Positions 10,083-21,879 of a stretch of DNA of 32,736 nt are shown piece after piece. The stretch's first letter is position 1; each line of letters opens with the position of its first letter. A model generated the notes under the pieces. It did not search any database, was not told where the DNA came from, and saw only the letters and a program-made list of their open reading frames with translations. The stretch is from Aquificales bacterium (GTDB lineage: Bacteria > Aquificota > Aquificia > Aquificales > QOAS01): assembly GCA_012962155.1 (NCBI GenBank), contig DTXZ01000015.1:1-32736 (forward strand). The letters are read 5' to 3'. The translations under genes and the position numbers were made by a program.

Positions 10083-12656
10083 ATGACCGCTGTGGACAAA
10101 TATAAGGCCTATGTTGTTTGGTTTAAGGATGTAGGTATAGAAGACATAAACCTTGTCGGTGGTAAATCGGCATCCCTCGGAGAAATGATAAGGGCGCTAA
10201 CGCCCCTCGGTATCCGAATTCCCGACGGTTTCGCAATAACCTCCAATGCCTACTGGAAATATATTGATTACAACAACCTTAGAGAAAAAATTAAGGAGGA
10301 ACTTCGGGGGCTCAATATCGACGATGTTGAAGACCTTGAAAGGAGAGCCTTCCGAATAAGGGAACTTATAAAGAGTGGAGAATTTCCCCCCGACCTTGAA
10401 GAGGAGATAAGGAGGTTTTACGCGGAATTGGGGAAAAAATACGGTATGGAAAATGTGGACGTTGCCGTTCGTTCTTCTTCTACCGCGGAAGATTTGCCCG
10501 ATGCCTCCTTTGCGGGACAACAGGAAACCTATTTGAACGTCGTCGGTGCCGCCTCGCTATTGGTTCACGTAAAAAAGGCCTTTGCTTCTCTGTTTACCGC
10601 CCGGGCTATAGCTTACAGGGAAAAATTCGGCTTTGACCACTTTAAAGTTGCCCTGGCTATAGCGGTTCAAAAAATGGTGCGTTCCGACCTCGGCGCGTCG
10701 GGGGTGATGTTTACGGTGGATACCGAAAGCGGATTTAGAGATGTAGTTCTCATAAATGCCATATACGGATTGGGTGAAATGATTGTCGGCGGACAGGTAG
10801 TCCCCGACGAGTATCTGGTATTTAAACCCACCTTCAAGAAAGGTTACGCGGCAATTATAGAGAAAAAACTGGGAAAGAAAGACCTGAAAATGGTCTACGG
10901 GGCGGGAGAGGAGAGGACCAAAGTTGTTCCCGTTCCTTTGGAAGATCAGAAAAAATTTGCCTTAACCGATGAGGAAATTTTAACCTTGGCCGATTGGGCT
11001 ATAAAGATAGAGGAATACTACTCTAAGAAACTGGGCAGATACGCCCCTATGGATATAGAGTGGGCTAAGGATGGACAACTAAATAGATTGTTTATAGTTC
11101 AAGCCCGTCCCGAGACTATCCACGCCAACAAAAATCCCAACATCGTTAAGGTTTACAAAATTAAGACCGCCGAGGAGGAGAGGAGAAAAAAGATTCTCGT
11201 TACCGGTATAGCGGTCGGGGATAAGATAGGAACGGGAAGGGTTAGAGTTCTACGCTCCCTTGAAGAGGCTAAGGATTTCAAAGAGGGAGAGGTCTTAGTT
11301 ACCGACATTACCGATCCCGACTGGGAACCCATTATGAAAAAGGCTTCCGCCATAGTGACCAATAGGGGGGGAAGAACAGCCCACGCCGCAATAGTGGCAA
11401 GGGAATTGGGAATACCCGCGGTTGTGGGAACGGGTAATGCGACCGAAGTTTTAAAAGATGGTGAAGAGGTTACCGTATCCTGCGCAGAAGGAGAGATCGG
11501 ATACGTTTATGCGGGGGTATTGGACTTTGAAGTGGAAGAGGTAGACCTAACCAAAGTAGAGAAACCAAAGAAAACAAAAATTTTGGTAAACGTAGCCAAC
11601 CCCAATAAAGTATTCAGGTATGCTTATCTACCGGTTGATGGGGTAGGTCTGGCAAGGGAAGAGTTTATTATCAATAACTATATAAAAATTCATCCATTGG
11701 CACTCCTGCACTTTGAAGACATAAAAGAGCTTTACAACCGCCTTAAGGAAGCGGGATTGGTAGACTCCAAAGGGTGGGTTCAATTTAGGGCAATCTACGC
11801 TTTTGCCAATGGCAAATTAAAAGAAAAACTGGCTCTAGGAAAGGATAACAGAAGGATTAACTTAAAAAGACTTATAGGGGATATAGAAGACCTAACTTTT
11901 GGGTATGAAGACAAAATTACCTACTATGTTAAGAAACTATCCTACGGTGTGGCAAAAATAGCGGCGGCCTTTTACCCCAACCCCGTTATAGTGAGATTTT
12001 CCGACTTTAAGTCCAACGAATATGCAAACTTAATAGGTGGGCAACTCTTTGAGCCCGAAGAGGAAAACCCGATGCTCGGTTTTAGGGGCGCCTCCAGGTA
12101 TTACTCCAAAATCTTTAGGGAAGCCTTCGGGATGGAAGTTCAAGCTATGCTCCGCGTAAGAAACAAAATGGGCCTTAAAAACGCCATAGTAATGATACCT
12201 TTCTGTAGAACTCCCGAGGAAGGAAAAAAAGTTCTTGAAGTTATGAAGGAATACGGACTTGAAAAAAGTAAAGACGATCTCCAAGTTTACGTTATGGCGG
12301 AATTACCCTCCAACGTGTTTCTGGCGGATAAATACGCGGAAGTTTTTGACGGATTTTCCATAGGTTCCAACGACCTTACACAGCTTACATTGGGACTAGA
12401 CCGCGACAGCGGACTGGTTGCCTACCTTTACGATGAAAGAAATCCCGCGGTGAAAAGGGCTATAGAACATATCATCAAAACGGCAAAAAAATACGGAAGA
12501 AAGGTTGGTATTTGCGGTCAGGCACCTTCGGACTTTCCCGAGTTTGCGGCCTGGCTCGTTGAACAGGAAATAGACACAATATCTATAAACCCCGACGCGG
12601 TTCTAAAAACTATAAAAACAGTTGTTGATAAGGAAAGGGAATTGGGAATCCAGTAA
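10083..12656 (+). CDS. ppsA: Phosphoenolpyruvate synthase
   Basis: VGGKSASLGEM, VRSSSTAEDLPDASFAGQQETYLNV, NRGGRTAHAAIVARELGIPAVVG (phospho-His domain), C-terminal SIGSNDLTQLTLGLDRDS. ATG at 10083 has GCGGAGG upstream; the ORF track begins at a TTG at 10068. Confidence 0.95.
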   Translation: MTAVDKYKAYVVWFKDVGIEDINLVGGKSASLGEMIRALTPLGIRIPDGFAITSNAYWKYIDYNNLREKIKEELRGLNIDDVEDLERRAFRIRELIKSGEFPPDLEEEIRRFYAELGKKYGMENVDVAVRSSSTAEDLPDASFAGQQETYLNVVGAASLLVHVKKAFASLFTARAIAYREKFGFDHFKVALAIAVQKMVRSDLGASGVMFTVDTESGFRDVVLINAIYGLGEMIVGGQVVPDEYLVFKPTFKKGYAAIIEKKLGKKDLKMVYGAGEERTKVVPVPLEDQKKFALTDEEILTLADWAIKIEEYYSKKLGRYAPMDIEWAKDGQLNRLFIVQARPETIHANKNPNIVKVYKIKTAEEERRKKILVTGIAVGDKIGTGRVRVLRSLEEAKDFKEGEVLVTDITDPDWEPIMKKASAIVTNRGGRTAHAAIVARELGIPAVVGTGNATEVLKDGEEVTVSCAEGEIGYVYAGVLDFEVEEVDLTKVEKPKKTKILVNVANPNKVFRYAYLPVDGVGLAREEFIINNYIKIHPLALLHFEDIKELYNRLKEAGLVDSKGWVQFRAIYAFANGKLKEKLALGKDNRRINLKRLIGDIEDLTFGYEDKITYYVKKLSYGVAKIAAAFYPNPVIVRFSDFKSNEYANLIGGQLFEPEEENPMLGFRGASRYYSKIFREAFGMEVQAMLRVRNKMGLKNAIVMIPFCRTPEEGKKVLEVMKEYGLEKSKDDLQVYVMAELPSNVFLADKYAEVFDGFSIGSNDLTQLTLGLDRDSGLVAYLYDERNPAVKRAIEHIIKTAKKYGRKVGICGQAPSDFPEFAAWLVEQEIDTISINPDAVLKTIKTVVDKERELGIQ

Positions 12657-12714
12657 GTGTCCTTTCTTTTTCTTTTAACTCCTCTATCTGTCCCAAGGGA
12701 GTTTCTAAATTTAA

Positions 12715-15009
<2,295 letters not shown>

Positions 15010-15010
15010 G

Positions 15011-15880
15011 TTACTCCAAGTTGGCAACCTGTTGCCTTATTTTGTCTATCGCCGTTTTCATTTCTACATTTAGGGGAAAGAGGTCGGGCAGTTTATTCCC
15101 CATTGTGTTTACCTCCCTTAACATCTCTTGGGTTATAAACTCCAATTTTTTTCCTATTGGAGCACCATTTTTCAGTTCCTCCCTGAAGAGGTTTATGTGG
15201 CTCTCGAGCCGTTGTATTTCCTCGTTTATATCTAACCTCTCCAATAGAAGTTTCAATTCTTGGGTTACAACCCCGCTGTTGTCTTGACTCAGGATTTCCC
15301 TCGCCTTGGTTAAAAGTTTTTCCCTTGCCCTATTGGTTAAAATTTCGCTTTTGCCTTTAACTTCCTTTAAAAGTTTTTCCAAGATCTCCAACTGACCTTC
15401 TATATCGTTCAATAGGTTTTTCCCTTCTTCTATTTTGCTTTGGATAAAATCGGATAGGGCTTTATCAACTATAGAGAAAAACAGTTGTTTAAATTCATCG
15501 CTTTCCGCTATGTTTTCCTCCAAAACGGCGGGATTGTAAAATTTAAAGGCCAATTGGAGTGTCAAATCGTCGGAGATATTTAAACCTATACGGCGGGTTG
15601 ATGCTATTATCTCATCTACAATTTCCGCCAAATCGGAAATTTTAACCGAGGGTTTCACCTTAAAAAACTCCAATTGGACGGAAACGGAAACACTTCCGCG
15701 GTGGACACGCCCCTTTATAAGACTGCGAAGGTCCTTTTCGTAAACGGAAACCTCCTTGGGGAGGCGAACCGAAATTTCCAAACCTTTGGCGTTTACCGAT
15801 TTTATTAACACAACCAATTTTAGGTTTTCATCCCGGTAGTAAGCCCTACCGAAACCGGTCATACTCCTAACGGTTTCCAT
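15011..15880 (-). CDS. yicC: YicC family endoribonuclease-like protein
   Basis: VRSMTGFGRAYY N-terminus; LKLLLERLDINEEIQRLESHINLFREELKNGAPIGKKLEFITQEMLREVNTMGNK, the hallmark YicC C-terminal motif. Confidence 0.94.
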   Translation of the reverse strand: METVRSMTGFGRAYYRDENLKLVVLIKSVNAKGLEISVRLPKEVSVYEKDLRSLIKGRVHRGSVSVSVQLEFFKVKPSVKISDLAEIVDEIIASTRRIGLNISDDLTLQLAFKFYNPAVLEENIAESDEFKQLFFSIVDKALSDFIQSKIEEGKNLLNDIEGQLEILEKLLKEVKGKSEILTNRAREKLLTKAREILSQDNSGVVTQELKLLLERLDINEEIQRLESHINLFREELKNGAPIGKKLEFITQEMLREVNTMGNKLPDLFPLNVEMKTAIDKIRQQVANLE

Positions 15881-15973
15881 TAACTATTTAATGCTACCTT
15901 TGACAAATACGCTTTTTGATTTTTTGGAGTATGATAAATAGACTTCAAAACAATAAAAACGGAGGTAAAAATT

Positions 15974-16246
15974 ATGCCTTACAAATTGCAGGAAACATTT
16001 TTAAACACCGCAAGGAAGCAAAAAGTTAGGGTTTCCGTTTATTTGGTAAACGGTATCCGTTTGCAGGGAAGAATTCGCTCCTTTGACACCTATACAATTC
16101 TTTTGGACGACGGAAGGAACCAAACCCTCGTATTTAAACACGCCATAACAACTATAATTCCTTCCGAAAGGATTGAACTGAAGTTCTTAGGCGACGGTCA
16201 AGAGGGACAAGAGCATGAAAATCAACCCGATCCCAACGCCCTTTAA
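15974..16246 (+). CDS. hfq: RNA chaperone Hfq
   Basis: LQETFLNTARKQKVRVSVYLVNGIRLQGRIRSFDTYTILLDDGRNQTLVFKHAITTIIPS: Sm1/Sm2 motifs. SD CGGAGG upstream. Confidence 0.97.
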   Translation: MPYKLQETFLNTARKQKVRVSVYLVNGIRLQGRIRSFDTYTILLDDGRNQTLVFKHAITTIIPSERIELKFLGDGQEGQEHENQPDPNAL

Positions 16247-16253
16247 TCGGTAA

Positions 16254-16880
16254 ATGAGGTTTTTACTCCTCCTTCTCTCCCTTTTAATGTGGCTTATAGG
16301 CGGCCTGTATTCGGTTTACATTAACAAATTAAAGCTTGAACAGTATAAACTGCTAAGGAAACTAAGGGAGTTAAAAAAGGAAAACAACTTCCTCTATTGG
16401 AAAATTTACTCCATACTAAACTTTGATAGGGCTTTGGAATTGGCAAAACAAAAGGGGTTTAAGGAGGTAAAACCCTACAGGGTGGCTAATTTTTATCCAA
16501 CTTTAAAGGACAAGCCTTTGGTGGACTTCTATTTTGTTTGGTTTAATGACACTCTATCGGGAATTTCAAAAAAGTTGGGAGTTTCCAAAAAGGAGTTAAT
16601 AAAGTATAACCCCTCCCTAAGGTGGGGTTACCTCATTCCCGGTATGAGGATAAAGTACCCCGTTTCATTTCCCTTTGCGGTAGAGCAAAAGAATGATGGC
16701 AAACAAAACCATTCCCCCCGCAACTATTTGGTTCCAGGTAAGTCCCAAACCCGGGATGGAAGGGGTAACGCCTCTGACAAACTCCAGAAGGAACCTTTCA
16801 ATTCCATACCAAATGAGGTAGAGGGAAAAAATAGCCCCGTCAAAGGGTTTTCCCCTTCTGTAGAGAAAAAACAAAATTAG
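16254..16880 (+). CDS. Single-pass membrane protein with coiled-coil-like stretch and LysM domain; C-terminal tail antisense to lgt
   Basis: N-terminal TM (FLLLLLSLLMWLIGGLYSV), charged helical stretch (NKLKLEQYKLLRKLRELKKENN), LysM-like YFVWFNDTLSGISKKLGVSKKELIKYNPSLRWGYLIPGMRIKYP. Starts 7 nt after the hfq stop. Confidence 0.75.
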   Translation: MRFLLLLLSLLMWLIGGLYSVYINKLKLEQYKLLRKLRELKKENNFLYWKIYSILNFDRALELAKQKGFKEVKPYRVANFYPTLKDKPLVDFYFVWFNDTLSGISKKLGVSKKELIKYNPSLRWGYLIPGMRIKYPVSFPFAVEQKNDGKQNHSPRNYLVPGKSQTRDGRGNASDKLQKEPFNSIPNEVEGKNSPVKGFSPSVEKKQN

Positions 16881-17402
16881 AAAACCTATAAAATTTCCAG
16901 TCGCCTCCATAAGTTGGGTGGGATATAGGGGGATTCCCGAAGGTGCTACCGATTGGGGCGGAAAAACTACCCCTATGGGAAGGTCGGTAGGTTTGCCGTA
17001 GCAACACCCCGCCAGCCAGCAGGAAAGCCTTCCCACCGAATGGGCAAGTAAAAGGGATATACCCGCAACGTCCGCCACCTTCCAAAGGGGAAGGCGGTAG
17101 TAAAGGGACCCAACTACAACGGTTATTAAGGCAAAGATAAAACCGCCAAAAAAGTCCAATCCCCCTTCCCAAACTTTAAGGAATTCCTTAAACGAAAGGT
17201 TGTGTTCCACCGCGTAAAAAACCCTTGCCCCCAAAAGGGCGGAAAGAAAGGTTACCCAAAAGAGGTTTTCCAACTTTTTGGTTTCAAGACCCTCTTTGCG
17301 GGAAAAGTAAATTACCGATAGGTAACCCGTGAGGGTTGCGAGGAGTAAAAGGATACCGTAGGAGGGTATCTTTAGCCCAAAGATTTCTATAAAAGGGTGC
17401 AT
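16665..17402 (-). CDS. lgt: Phosphatidylglycerol--prolipoprotein diacylglyceryl transferase
   Basis: HPFIEIFGLKIPSYGILLLLA, AHSVGRLSCWLAGCCYGKPTDLPIGVVFP (HGGLxxR/GRxGN-like region), YPTQLMEA, RFLLEFVRG. Confidence 0.94.
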   Translation of the reverse strand: MHPFIEIFGLKIPSYGILLLLATLTGYLSVIYFSRKEGLETKKLENLFWVTFLSALLGARVFYAVEHNLSFKEFLKVWEGGLDFFGGFIFALITVVVGSLYYRLPLWKVADVAGISLLLAHSVGRLSCWLAGCCYGKPTDLPIGVVFPPQSVAPSGIPLYPTQLMEATGNFIGFLILFFLYRRGKPFDGAIFSLYLIWYGIERFLLEFVRGVTPSIPGLGLTWNQIVAGGMVLFAIILLLYRKGK

Positions 17403-17415
17403 AAAAGGGAAAATC

Positions 17416-18204
17416 TTAAGACGCCGTGGAAAGTCCTTCCTTTAGTTCTTTTACCGCCTTTTTTAGGCCTTCAAAGTCTCTTTTGCCCGAAAGTTTTACA
17501 AAGAGGCTTCCAACCACTATACCGTCGGCCAAAGAGCTTATAAGTTTGGCCTGTTCCCTTTTGGATATTCCAAAGCCTACGACAACTTTTTTGTTACACA
17601 CCCTGCGGTAAACTTGGATCTTTCTTTTCAGGTTTTCCAGAGGTAGGGTATCCCTTTCGCCGGTGATACCTGTTACCGATACGAAATAGGTGAATTCCCC
17701 CGTCCTTTGGCATATCAGTCTTAACCTCCTTTCGGGGGAGGTGGGGGCGGCGAGCATAATAAGGGAGAGACCGTTTTCATCCGCGAGTTTTTTAAGCTCT
17801 CCACTCTCTTCGGGGGGCAGGTCGGGAACTATAAATCCGTCCGCTCCCGCCGATTTAAAAGAGGAGACAAATTTTTCCAAACCTATTTTAAAAATGGGAT
17901 TGTAGTAGGTCATAACTATTAAGGGGACTTCGGGGTATTTGGAGCGCAAAAGTTCCACCGCCCGGAGCACCTCTTTAAAACCTATTTTGTTTTCCAACGC
18001 CTTTTCGTGGGCTACCTGTATGGTGGAGCCGTCCGCAACGGGATCGGAAAAGGGATATCCGATTTCTATAATATCGCTACCGCTTTCTATAAGAAGTTCA
18101 AAGGTTTTTAGGGAACTTTCAAAGTCGGGGTAACCGACCATAGCGTAAGAGACGAGGAGTTTATTCCCGCTTAGAAAGTTTTTTTTTAATCTTTCCGACA
18201 TCAA
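17416..18204 (-). CDS. trpA: Tryptophan synthase alpha chain
   Basis: LLIESGSDIIEIGYPFSDPVADGSTIQVAHEKAL, ADGFIVPDLPPEES, FTYFVSVTGITGER, VVVGFGISKREQA. Confidence 0.96.
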   Translation of the reverse strand: MMSERLKKNFLSGNKLLVSYAMVGYPDFESSLKTFELLIESGSDIIEIGYPFSDPVADGSTIQVAHEKALENKIGFKEVLRAVELLRSKYPEVPLIVMTYYNPIFKIGLEKFVSSFKSAGADGFIVPDLPPEESGELKKLADENGLSLIMLAAPTSPERRLRLICQRTGEFTYFVSVTGITGERDTLPLENLKRKIQVYRRVCNKKVVVGFGISKREQAKLISSLADGIVVGSLFVKLSGKRDFEGLKKAVKELKEGLSTAS

Positions 18205-18226
18205 AGGTATAAAGGATAAGGGAGTT

Positions 18227-19378
18227 TTAGGCGGAACTCTCTTTGGAAGAGAGAAATTTAACCGCTACGGGAAATAGTATACTACTTATTACCGTTATTA
18301 AAACTATAAGGGCAAAGTTGGAGCTGTCCCATACCCCCTTTTCGTGGAGTATTTTTCCAATCGCTATGAGAACGGTAAAAGGAAAGGAAAACAGCAGCCC
18401 CGCCAAAAGAATCTCCTTGGTTGAAAAACCGAGTAATTTAAACCAAGCGGAGGAGAGGACTTTTATAACGAAAATCGCTACAAGTATAACCACGGAAAGT
18501 TGTAAGAAGAGCACCGAAAGGGAGGAAAAGTCGAAGGAAAACCCCACTTGGACGAAGAAAAAGGGTATAAGAAAACCGTAGCCAAAAGAGGAGAGTTTGG
18601 CCTCAAATTGTTTCTTTTCCCTAAAGATGAACCCCAAGAGGGTTCCCGCTATAAAGGCCCCCAAAATGGGTTCAACGTGGATAAAGGAGGTGAAGGCCAT
18701 AAAAAGGAGCATTAGGGCAAAACTCGCCCTTATGTCTACCGCCGCTTTGGTTTCTTCCGCTATAAGGGAGGCTACCTGCGTTGGGTAATACCACACCAAT
18801 AGATTTATAACCTTTAGGAGAAAGACAAAAAACAGTCCGAAAAGCCCTATTAAAGCTAAATAAAGGTAAAAGGAGGAACTCCACCCGAAGGTCAGATGGA
18901 GGTCGTAAACGGTTAGCCCCAAAAGGGTGATAACCTCCCCCAAACTGCCGGTTATCAATACTATCTGTTTGAAGTAGGGGGAGATTTTCAGTTCCCTTAG
19001 GACGGAAAGCATTAAACCTATTCCCAAAGCTCCTAAGATGAGAACCGCCTCGACGGATAGTTTTAAAACCTTAACCGCCAAGCCGGCCAATAAAAAGTTA
19101 GACGCGACTACCAAGGCTATAACCAGTTTCTCCCTCGCTTTTAAAGTTTCCAACTTGTTCCAATCTATCTCCAAACCCGCCAAAAACATTAAAAGGGAAA
19201 ACCCGAGGAAGGAAAGGAAGTTTATAACCTCCAAATCGGCCTTATCCATTAGGGGGACCAAAACCATACCGTATAGGAGTTCACCCACCGCAACGGGAAT
19301 TCTCAAAAAGGGTGAAAGAAAGGGGATTACAAAAACCCCCAAAGTTATCAATATGAGGGAAAAAATTTGTTTTTCCAT
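18227..19378 (-). CDS. CPA2-type (Kef-like) cation/proton antiporter membrane subunit
   Basis: Many hydrophobic segments; RIPVAVGELLYGMVLVPL and FLSFLGFSLLMFLAGLEIDWNKL, typical of Na/H exchanger-family CPA2 proteins. Confidence 0.85.
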   Translation of the reverse strand: MEKQIFSLILITLGVFVIPFLSPFLRIPVAVGELLYGMVLVPLMDKADLEVINFLSFLGFSLLMFLAGLEIDWNKLETLKAREKLVIALVVASNFLLAGLAVKVLKLSVEAVLILGALGIGLMLSVLRELKISPYFKQIVLITGSLGEVITLLGLTVYDLHLTFGWSSSFYLYLALIGLFGLFFVFLLKVINLLVWYYPTQVASLIAEETKAAVDIRASFALMLLFMAFTSFIHVEPILGAFIAGTLLGFIFREKKQFEAKLSSFGYGFLIPFFFVQVGFSFDFSSLSVLFLQLSVVILVAIFVIKVLSSAWFKLLGFSTKEILLAGLLFSFPFTVLIAIGKILHEKGVWDSSNFALIVLITVISSILFPVAVKFLSSKESSA

Positions 19379-19379
19379 T

Positions 19380-20840
19380 TTACGTTACCTCCTCTGCCTT
19401 TTCGGTGGGGATACCTAAAACCGACTTTCTCGATGATTTTGCCAAGAGGTAGGGTGTATAAGGTTCAAAAAGACCCACCTTTCGGGGTAAGAAACCTACC
19501 ACCAAAAGGTCGTGTTTCTCCAAAAGTTTTAGGATTTCCCTTTTAGGGTTTCCCTCTCGGCGGATGATTTCAACCTTACTTCTAAGTCCGTATAGCTTTA
19601 TATAATCCTCAACCAGAGAGAGGGCCTTTTCTACCTTTAATTTTTCCTTTTCGGGTAGAAGAAGACTGGGCAGAGTAATAACGACAAAGGTTAATTTTTC
19701 TCCGTCCAAAAGCTGGAAGAGTTCAAAAACTTGTTCTATCATCCCTTGGGGGTTTTCGCAATTTAGGGAAACCAAAATTTTCCTGTAGGGAAAACTTAGA
19801 CGGGGGATTAAAAAGGGGGTTTCTTGGGCAAAAAGTTTCCTAAGGTTGTAGTTATGAAGTAGGAGGAAACCCCTTCTACGATAGGGGGCCGATACCAACC
19901 CCGCGGAGAAATACCCCTGAAGCTTTTTATCGGTAATAATGCCGTAGCGGGCCGGATTTTCCAAAATTAACGCCTTTAGAAAATTGTCATCTTTTATTTC
20001 CCATTTGAGGGGGGTTTTGTCCTTTATGTCGGAAAAGAGAATAATATTTTTAATGCGGGAGTGTTTCCATATGTAGTAATACTCCCTAAGGTAGTAGAGT
20101 TCCCCCTTTTTTAAAACCGCCAGAAGGTTTTCTCCAAAACTGAGGGGAAATTGGGGCTGACCCAAAGCCATAGCCTTGGCTACTTCCAAAACCACGCGGG
20201 GGTCTTCGCCCAAGATTAAAACCCTATCGCCCGCTTTTAAAAGTATTCGTTTCCTCGGCAGGATTATTTTGTCACCCCTATATACGAGTCCGAGCCTCCA
20301 ATGGCGCAAGCGGTTGGGATATATCGGAACCCTAACGTAGGGACTTTTTAGAGATACAACCGCTTCCAGTACCTCATTTTTCCCCAAACCTATCCCTATG
20401 GGTTTTACGATATTTTTCAAGGTAAAGCCTTCAACAAAGGTTGCCGCTATGTCGGGCAGAAAAAAAACTTTACAGTTATAGTTTGAAAAAAAACTCTCGT
20501 AAGAGTTATCAAAAGTGAATACCAACACCGGCAGGTCGTAGTTTTTGTATATATCCCTAATAATTTCGCAGACGGTTTTGTTAAAGGAGCTACTTCGTAA
20601 GGAGGAAATAACCAGGTCAAACTCTCCGAGGTCTAAATATTCCCAAACCAACAAAGAGGTTGCGTCTCCTACGCAGATCTTAATGAGGTTTTCCTTTAAC
20701 CCCTTTTCCCTTAAAAGTTTTAGGAAATTTTCAACAACCAAAGGGTTGCTTTCCACCGCAACAATCTCGTGACCGTAAGAAAGGAGCTTTTCCGCTATTG
20801 CGGTTCCAAATTTTCCCAAACCTATCAGGAGTATTTTCAT
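19380..20840 (-). CDS. TrkA/RCK-type NAD-binding regulatory protein with C-terminal USP-like domain(s)
   Basis: ATG at 20840: MKILLIGLGKFGTAIAEKLLSYGHEIVAVES (TrkA-N), RCK_C-like LLKAGDRVLILGEDPRVVLEVAKAM, then YRKILVSLNCENPQGM...HDLLVVGF...LLAKSSRKSVLGIP, USP-like. The track's 5' extension to 21146 is antisense to the heptosyltransferase and excluded. Confidence 0.82.
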   Translation of the reverse strand: MKILLIGLGKFGTAIAEKLLSYGHEIVAVESNPLVVENFLKLLREKGLKENLIKICVGDATSLLVWEYLDLGEFDLVISSLRSSSFNKTVCEIIRDIYKNYDLPVLVFTFDNSYESFFSNYNCKVFFLPDIAATFVEGFTLKNIVKPIGIGLGKNEVLEAVVSLKSPYVRVPIYPNRLRHWRLGLVYRGDKIILPRKRILLKAGDRVLILGEDPRVVLEVAKAMALGQPQFPLSFGENLLAVLKKGELYYLREYYYIWKHSRIKNIILFSDIKDKTPLKWEIKDDNFLKALILENPARYGIITDKKLQGYFSAGLVSAPYRRRGFLLLHNYNLRKLFAQETPFLIPRLSFPYRKILVSLNCENPQGMIEQVFELFQLLDGEKLTFVVITLPSLLLPEKEKLKVEKALSLVEDYIKLYGLRSKVEIIRREGNPKREILKLLEKHDLLVVGFLPRKVGLFEPYTPYLLAKSSRKSVLGIPTEKAEEVT

Positions 20841-20859
20841 AAAAGAAATTTTTACCTTT

Positions 20860-21873
20860 ATGCGAATAGTCGTCTGGCAAAGTGCCTTTTTGGGCGATTT
20901 GGTATTGGCGGGCAACCTAGTGGTGAATTTACTTATAAACTTCCCCAACTCGGAGCTAATTTTGGTAGCCCGTCCCTTTGCAGTGGAGCTTTTTAAGGGA
21001 TTAGACCGACTAAAGGTTATACCTTTAAAGAAAAACCTTAAGGGAACTTGGAAAGTTATAAAACAACTGGCGGGGTGCCAAATAGCCTTTGGAGTCCAAA
21101 GGGGGTTGAGGACTTCTCTCTCCCTTTTTCTGGCGAAAATTCCCACCCGCGTAGGTTTTAAAAATGCGGAACTCTCCCTTCTTTATACCCACAAAGCACC
21201 CCACTATTGGGGTATCCACGAGGTAGAGAGAAACCAGCAACTTCTAAAGGTTTTGAACCTAAAAGTCTATACCGATAGGCTGTTTTTGCCCATTAACTGG
21301 AAAACTTTGGAAAGGATAGAGAAAAAGTTCAACCTTAGGGGAGAGTTTGTCGCCGTAGCCCCTTCCGCCAATTTTGAACCAAAAAGGTGGAACGAGAAAT
21401 ATTTTGCCAAACTGATAGAGCTTCTGATGAAAGAGGGTTTTAAGGTAACCCTAATAGGTGCAAAGGGAAGGGATCAAGAGGTTGCCCAAAGGGTGCTTAG
21501 CTTTCTAAAGGAGCCCAAAGGGGTTAAAAATTTGGTTGGAAAAACTACCGTTGAGGAGTTGGTCCACCTCATTTATTTGGCAAGACTTGTTGTAGCCAAC
21601 GATAGCGCGCCCGTTCACATAGCGGAGGCGGTTGGCACGCCCGTTATTACCGTTTATTGCGCCACCTCCCCCTATTACGGGTTTTTCCCGCGAAGGGGGG
21701 TTTACCTTCAACCTAAAGGGTTAAAATGCCACCCCTGCAAGCCCAATCCCAAGGAGTGCAAATTTTCCTCTATGGAATGTACGCAAACGGTAAAGCCGGA
21801 AGAGGTTTATGAAAAAGCCCTTTATCTTTTGAATAAAGGCCTGCAAAAACCTTCCGCGATTTTTTTATCATAA
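20860..21873 (+). CDS. waaF: Lipopolysaccharide heptosyltransferase (GT9 family), WaaF-like
   Basis: MRIVVWQSAFLGDLVLAGNLV, VAVAPSANFEPKRWNEKYFAKLIE, LVVANDSAPVHIAEAVGTPVITVYCATSPYYGFFP. Confidence 0.88.
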   Translation: MRIVVWQSAFLGDLVLAGNLVVNLLINFPNSELILVARPFAVELFKGLDRLKVIPLKKNLKGTWKVIKQLAGCQIAFGVQRGLRTSLSLFLAKIPTRVGFKNAELSLLYTHKAPHYWGIHEVERNQQLLKVLNLKVYTDRLFLPINWKTLERIEKKFNLRGEFVAVAPSANFEPKRWNEKYFAKLIELLMKEGFKVTLIGAKGRDQEVAQRVLSFLKEPKGVKNLVGKTTVEELVHLIYLARLVVANDSAPVHIAEAVGTPVITVYCATSPYYGFFPRRGVYLQPKGLKCHPCKPNPKECKFSSMECTQTVKPEEVYEKALYLLNKGLQKPSAIFLS

Positions 21874-21879
21874 AACAGG

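Noticed and set aside
12677-12704. Weak hairpin AACTCC...GGAGTT between ppsA and ligA
   Set aside because: Short stem, long loop and interrupted T-tract; not convincing as a terminator.
15881-15973. sigma70-like promoter upstream of hfq (TTGACA ... TATGAT)
   Set aside because: Both hexamers are present, but the spacing is about 24 bp, too long for a standard promoter.
20841-21146. 5' extension of the 588-aa minus ORF (19380-21146)
   Set aside because: Antisense to the heptosyltransferase N-terminus; the TrkA-N motif begins at ATG 20840.
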